This document shows positions 61,637 through 64,000 of a stretch of 64,000 nt of DNA, one piece after another. Source of the DNA: Bacillota bacterium (lineage in GTDB: Bacteria; Bacillota; Clostridia; Lachnospirales; Lachnospiraceae); the NCBI GenBank assembly GCA_023414875.1, contig JAEZMV010000016.1, positions 1-64,000 on the forward strand. Reading direction: 5' to 3'. How positions within the stretch are numbered: position 1 is the stretch's first letter; each line of letters opens with the position of its first letter. The notes below the pieces were generated by a model. It was not told the origin of the DNA. It worked only from the letters and a program-made list of their open reading frames with translations, and did not search any database. The translations under genes were made by a program, and so were the position numbers.

Positions 61637-62998
61637 ATGGATGAAAAAATATTATATTTAGAATGTTACTCCGGTATCAGCGGAGATATGACCGTCGCTG
61701 CTCTTCTCGATTTAGGAGCAGATCAAAGCGTATTACTGGAGGGTTTAAATAGTCTGAAGGTAGATGGATATAAAATAGAAATCGGACGAACATTAAAAAG
61801 CAGTATCGATGCCTGTGATTTTAATGTTATTATAGGTCATTCCCACGGTCACGACGATCACCATCATCATGATCACGATCACGACCATCACCATCACGAC
61901 CACCATCATCATGATCACCATCATCACGATCACGACGATCATCACCATGATCATAGCAATGAGATCATCCACAGCAGCTCTCCTATCCATATAAAGCTGG
62001 GACATCATGACCATAGAAATTTATCCGATATCAACACCATCATTGATCAATCAAAGATTACCGATCATGCAAAAGCTATTGCGAAGAAGATTTTCCTGAT
62101 TGTTGCTGAAGCAGAGGCAAAAGCTCATGCAAAATCCTTAGAGGATGTTCATTTTCATGAAGTTGGTGCAATTGACTCTATCGTAGATATTGTTGCTGCA
62201 GCAATCTGCCTGGACAATCTAAATATAACGAAGGTATTTATATCTGAACTCTATGAAGGAACCGGGCAAATCAAATGTCAGCACGGACTGCTTCCTATCC
62301 CGGTACCGGCTGTCATTAATATTGCCTCCACTCATCAGCTTTCCCTTCATATTACACAGGTAAACGGAGAACTGGTAACACCTACCGGTGCAGCCATAGT
62401 GGCAGCGATTAAAACAGAGGATGCCCTACCCAAAGAAATGAAAGTATTAAAAATTGGTTTAGGTGCCGGCAAGAGGAGTTATAACGGGGCCAGTGGAATC
62501 CTTCGTGCCCTGCTGGTACAGGATGCTTCAGCTGAAAAAAAACCTACTGAAGATAACGTATGGCTACTGGAAGCAAATATTGATGACTGCCCGGGGGAAG
62601 CTCTGGCATTTACGATGGATTATTTGTTTGAAAACGGTGCCAAGGATGTATACTATACTCCCATCTTTATGAAGAAGAACCGACCTGCCTATATGTTGAG
62701 CGTACTATGTAGTCAAGAAATGATTGAAAAGCTGGAAGGTATTATATTTACCAATACAACAACAATCGGAATCCGTAGGCAGGAAATGCAACGAACTGTC
62801 CTTCCCAGAGAGCAAAGATTGGTTACTACACCCTACGGCGATGCTCTGGTTAAGGCATGCTTTTATCAGGATAAAACATTTATCTATCCTGAATATGAGA
62901 GCCTGAAAGTATTATGTCAGAAATCAGGACAGGATTACTTGTCTATGTATCACCTTGTTCAGGAGCTTGCCTGTAACGCTATCTTGCATACTGTATAA
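61637..62998 (+). CDS. larC: Nickel insertion protein LarC (nickel-pincer cofactor synthesis)
   Basis: LarC inserts nickel into the pincer nucleotide cofactor of lactate racemase and other LarA-family enzymes, using CTP. The 453-residue protein starts Y-L-E-C-Y-S-G-I-S-G-D-M and carries a 35-residue His/Asp segment (about 73-107) that should buffer nickel, then V-H-F-H-E-V-G-A-I-D-S near 172. The C-terminal LarC2 part is in the same frame, whereas in Lactobacillus plantarum it needs a ribosomal frameshift. ATG 61637 has AGGT upstream. The larE gene follows after 25 bases. Confidence 0.93.
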   Translation: MDEKILYLECYSGISGDMTVAALLDLGADQSVLLEGLNSLKVDGYKIEIGRTLKSSIDACDFNVIIGHSHGHDDHHHHDHDHDHHHHDHHHHDHHHHDHDDHHHDHSNEIIHSSSPIHIKLGHHDHRNLSDINTIIDQSKITDHAKAIAKKIFLIVAEAEAKAHAKSLEDVHFHEVGAIDSIVDIVAAAICLDNLNITKVFISELYEGTGQIKCQHGLLPIPVPAVINIASTHQLSLHITQVNGELVTPTGAAIVAAIKTEDALPKEMKVLKIGLGAGKRSYNGASGILRALLVQDASAEKKPTEDNVWLLEANIDDCPGEALAFTMDYLFENGAKDVYYTPIFMKKNRPAYMLSVLCSQEMIEKLEGIIFTNTTTIGIRRQEMQRTVLPREQRLVTTPYGDALVKACFYQDKTFIYPEYESLKVLCQKSGQDYLSMYHLVQELACNAILHTV

Positions 62999-63023
62999 TA
63001 ATAACAACGATAGGGGATTATTA

Positions 63024-63908
63024 ATGAAAGAAAAAGATGATAAAAATACCTATATCAATGAGGATATTGGTAACATCAGCACTGATACAAGTATCAATAA
63101 AAACATCTTAGATAAGCTAACTAAGCTGCTTGAGAAACATGTTCAGGAAGGCATCGCGATAGCCTTTTCCGGCGGAGTTGACAGCAGCCTGTTACTGAAA
63201 GTTGCTTGCGATGTAGGAAAAAAGGCTGGTCGCACGGTACTTGCCGTTACCTTTGAGACAAAGCTTCATCCCCATGGGGATTTAGATGAAGCCAGAGAAA
63301 TGGCCCTTACTATGGGAGCTGTTCATAAGACGATTGAGGTTGACGAGTTCACTGATCCGGAAATATTAAATAATCCGGTCGATCGCTGTTACCGATGTAA
63401 AAAGCTTTTATTTCAAACCTTTATTCAATATGCGAATTCTGAGGGATATACCTACTTAATTGATGGAAGTAATTATGACGATTTAAATGCTTATCGGCCC
63501 GGTATGAAGGCTTTGTTGGAGCTGGGGATTCACAGCCCTCTTCTAGAGCTACAGATTACGAAGGAGCAAATTCGAACCCTAGCTTCCATTCTAGGCGTAC
63601 CCTCTTCCAATAAACCTTCAGCTCCTTGCCTGGCAACCAGGCTTCCCTATGATACCCGTTTTGATTATGAGCTTTTAGAACGCATCGATGCCGGAGAACA
63701 ATTCCTTCGAAAACTTGGCTTCTATAATGTACGTCTGAGGCTACATCAGGATATACTTCGTATTGAAATCGACAAGAAGGATTTCAATCTATTCTTAGAT
63801 CACCAAGAACCTATCGTTGCTGAGTTAAAACGTCTGGATTTCCTATATATCACCTTAGATCTGGAAGGTTTTCGTTCCGGCAGCATGGATTTACGCATCG
63901 ACAAATAG
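63024..63908 (+). CDS. larE: Sulfur transferase LarE (nickel-pincer cofactor synthesis)
   Basis: LarE converts the two carboxylates of the pyridinium bis-carboxylate mononucleotide to thiocarboxylates after adenylation. The 294-residue protein has the PP-loop S-G-G-V-D-S at 49-54. It has three cysteines at C122 and C125 (R-C-Y-R-C) and C202 (P-C-L-A-T-R). In L. plantarum only the last is present and is consumed; the three-Cys form, as in Thermotoga, holds a [4Fe-4S] cluster and can act catalytically. ATG 63024 follows AGGGG; the longer frame from 62955 overlaps larC. No larA or larB is in the window. Confidence 0.92.
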   Translation: MKEKDDKNTYINEDIGNISTDTSINKNILDKLTKLLEKHVQEGIAIAFSGGVDSSLLLKVACDVGKKAGRTVLAVTFETKLHPHGDLDEAREMALTMGAVHKTIEVDEFTDPEILNNPVDRCYRCKKLLFQTFIQYANSEGYTYLIDGSNYDDLNAYRPGMKALLELGIHSPLLELQITKEQIRTLASILGVPSSNKPSAPCLATRLPYDTRFDYELLERIDAGEQFLRKLGFYNVRLRLHQDILRIEIDKKDFNLFLDHQEPIVAELKRLDFLYITLDLEGFRSGSMDLRIDK

Positions 63909-63911
63909 AGA

Positions 63912-64000
63912 CTACTGCTGTAGACAATAGGGTAGCTCTAAGCCAGCTTCCTCCATAAGCTCCTTATTAGATAATAATTCCTTTGCCGTTCCCTGTTGAA
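63912..64000 (-). CDS. C-terminal end of an ECF/CbiO-type transporter ATPase (partial)
   Basis: The minus strand from 63998 to the TAG at 63914-63912 reads in one frame G-T-A-K-E-L-L-S-N-K-E-L-M-E-E-A-G-L-E-L-P, then a short tail. This G-T-P-x-E-(I/L)-F-S-N-x-E-L-x-E-x-A-G-L pattern is the C-terminus of energy-coupling-factor ATPases (EcfA/CbiO). The rest lies beyond the window. Adjacent to larC and larE, a nickel or cobalt transporter would make sense; that is inference. Confidence 0.55.
   Translation of the reverse strand, partial: QQGTAKELLSNKELMEEAGLELPYCLQQ

Noticed and set aside
61793..62014. Methionine/valine-rich frame on the minus strand inside larC
   Set aside because: Antisense shadow of the His/Asp codon run.

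Overview
The window is AT-rich, has strong GGAGG-type ribosome binding sites, short intergenic spaces and Clostridia-type gene families. It reads as a chromosomal segment of an anaerobic low-GC Firmicute, most likely a member of the Lachnospiraceae (Clostridium phytofermentans-like). The species is inferred, not proven. No tRNA, rRNA, CRISPR array, prophage or replication origin was seen.

The backbone is a minus-strand housekeeping block whose order follows the Bacillus subtilis rimP-to-spoIIIE region. In transcription order it is rimP, nusA, rnpM(ylxR), ylxQ, infB, rbfA, nrnA, truB, ribF (56.7-47.0 kb), then rpsO (43.5), pnp (40.7), an M16 peptidase (mlpA-like, 33.7), tepA (19.0), ylzJ (18.0) and an FtsK/SpoIIIE translocase (16.7). 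Other genes are inserted: a two-gene ABC exporter, a zinc-ribbon membrane protein, a MATE exporter, a YmaF protein, a MacB-like ABC protein, a TraB/GumN protein, thrS with its T-box leader, an O-acetylhomoserine sulfhydrylase, an AIM24-family protein, an ArAE-type exporter, UppP and two ATP-grasp ligases.

Left part (1-10.2 kb): the 5' end of a group II intron inserted directly behind a terminator hairpin, a repeat-rich spacer, pyrBI, superoxide dismutase, a GNAT acetyltransferase, an ABC exporter, an ArsR-type regulator, formate-tetrahydrofolate ligase (fhs) and a HAD phosphatase.

Accessory region (20.8-26.6 kb, mostly plus strand): a WYL-domain regulator flanked on both sides by the same 22-bp palindrome, a GyrI-like protein, a GNAT/YoaP protein translationally coupled to a radical SAM enzyme of the spore-photolyase type, an apparently orphan CdiI-type immunity gene, and a decaying IS110 element with a structured non-coding end. 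An IS3-family element (about 11.27-12.98 kb) separates the two ATP-grasp genes.

Right part (56.9-64 kb): a polar amino-acid ABC uptake operon, a beta-lactamase-like serine hydrolase, a small zinc-ribbon protein, then larC and larE for the nickel-pincer cofactor, followed by the tail of what looks like an ECF transporter ATPase.

A recurring theme is short tandem repeats, both between genes (units of 7, 14, 17, about 22 and 27 bp) and inside genes. The coding examples are tepA, infB, rbfA, the zinc-ribbon protein, the ArAE exporter and larC. The infB array (21 decapeptide copies with a 7-copy higher-order pattern) is the most striking. Starts were moved from the longest open frame to the start with the better ribosome binding site where noted.
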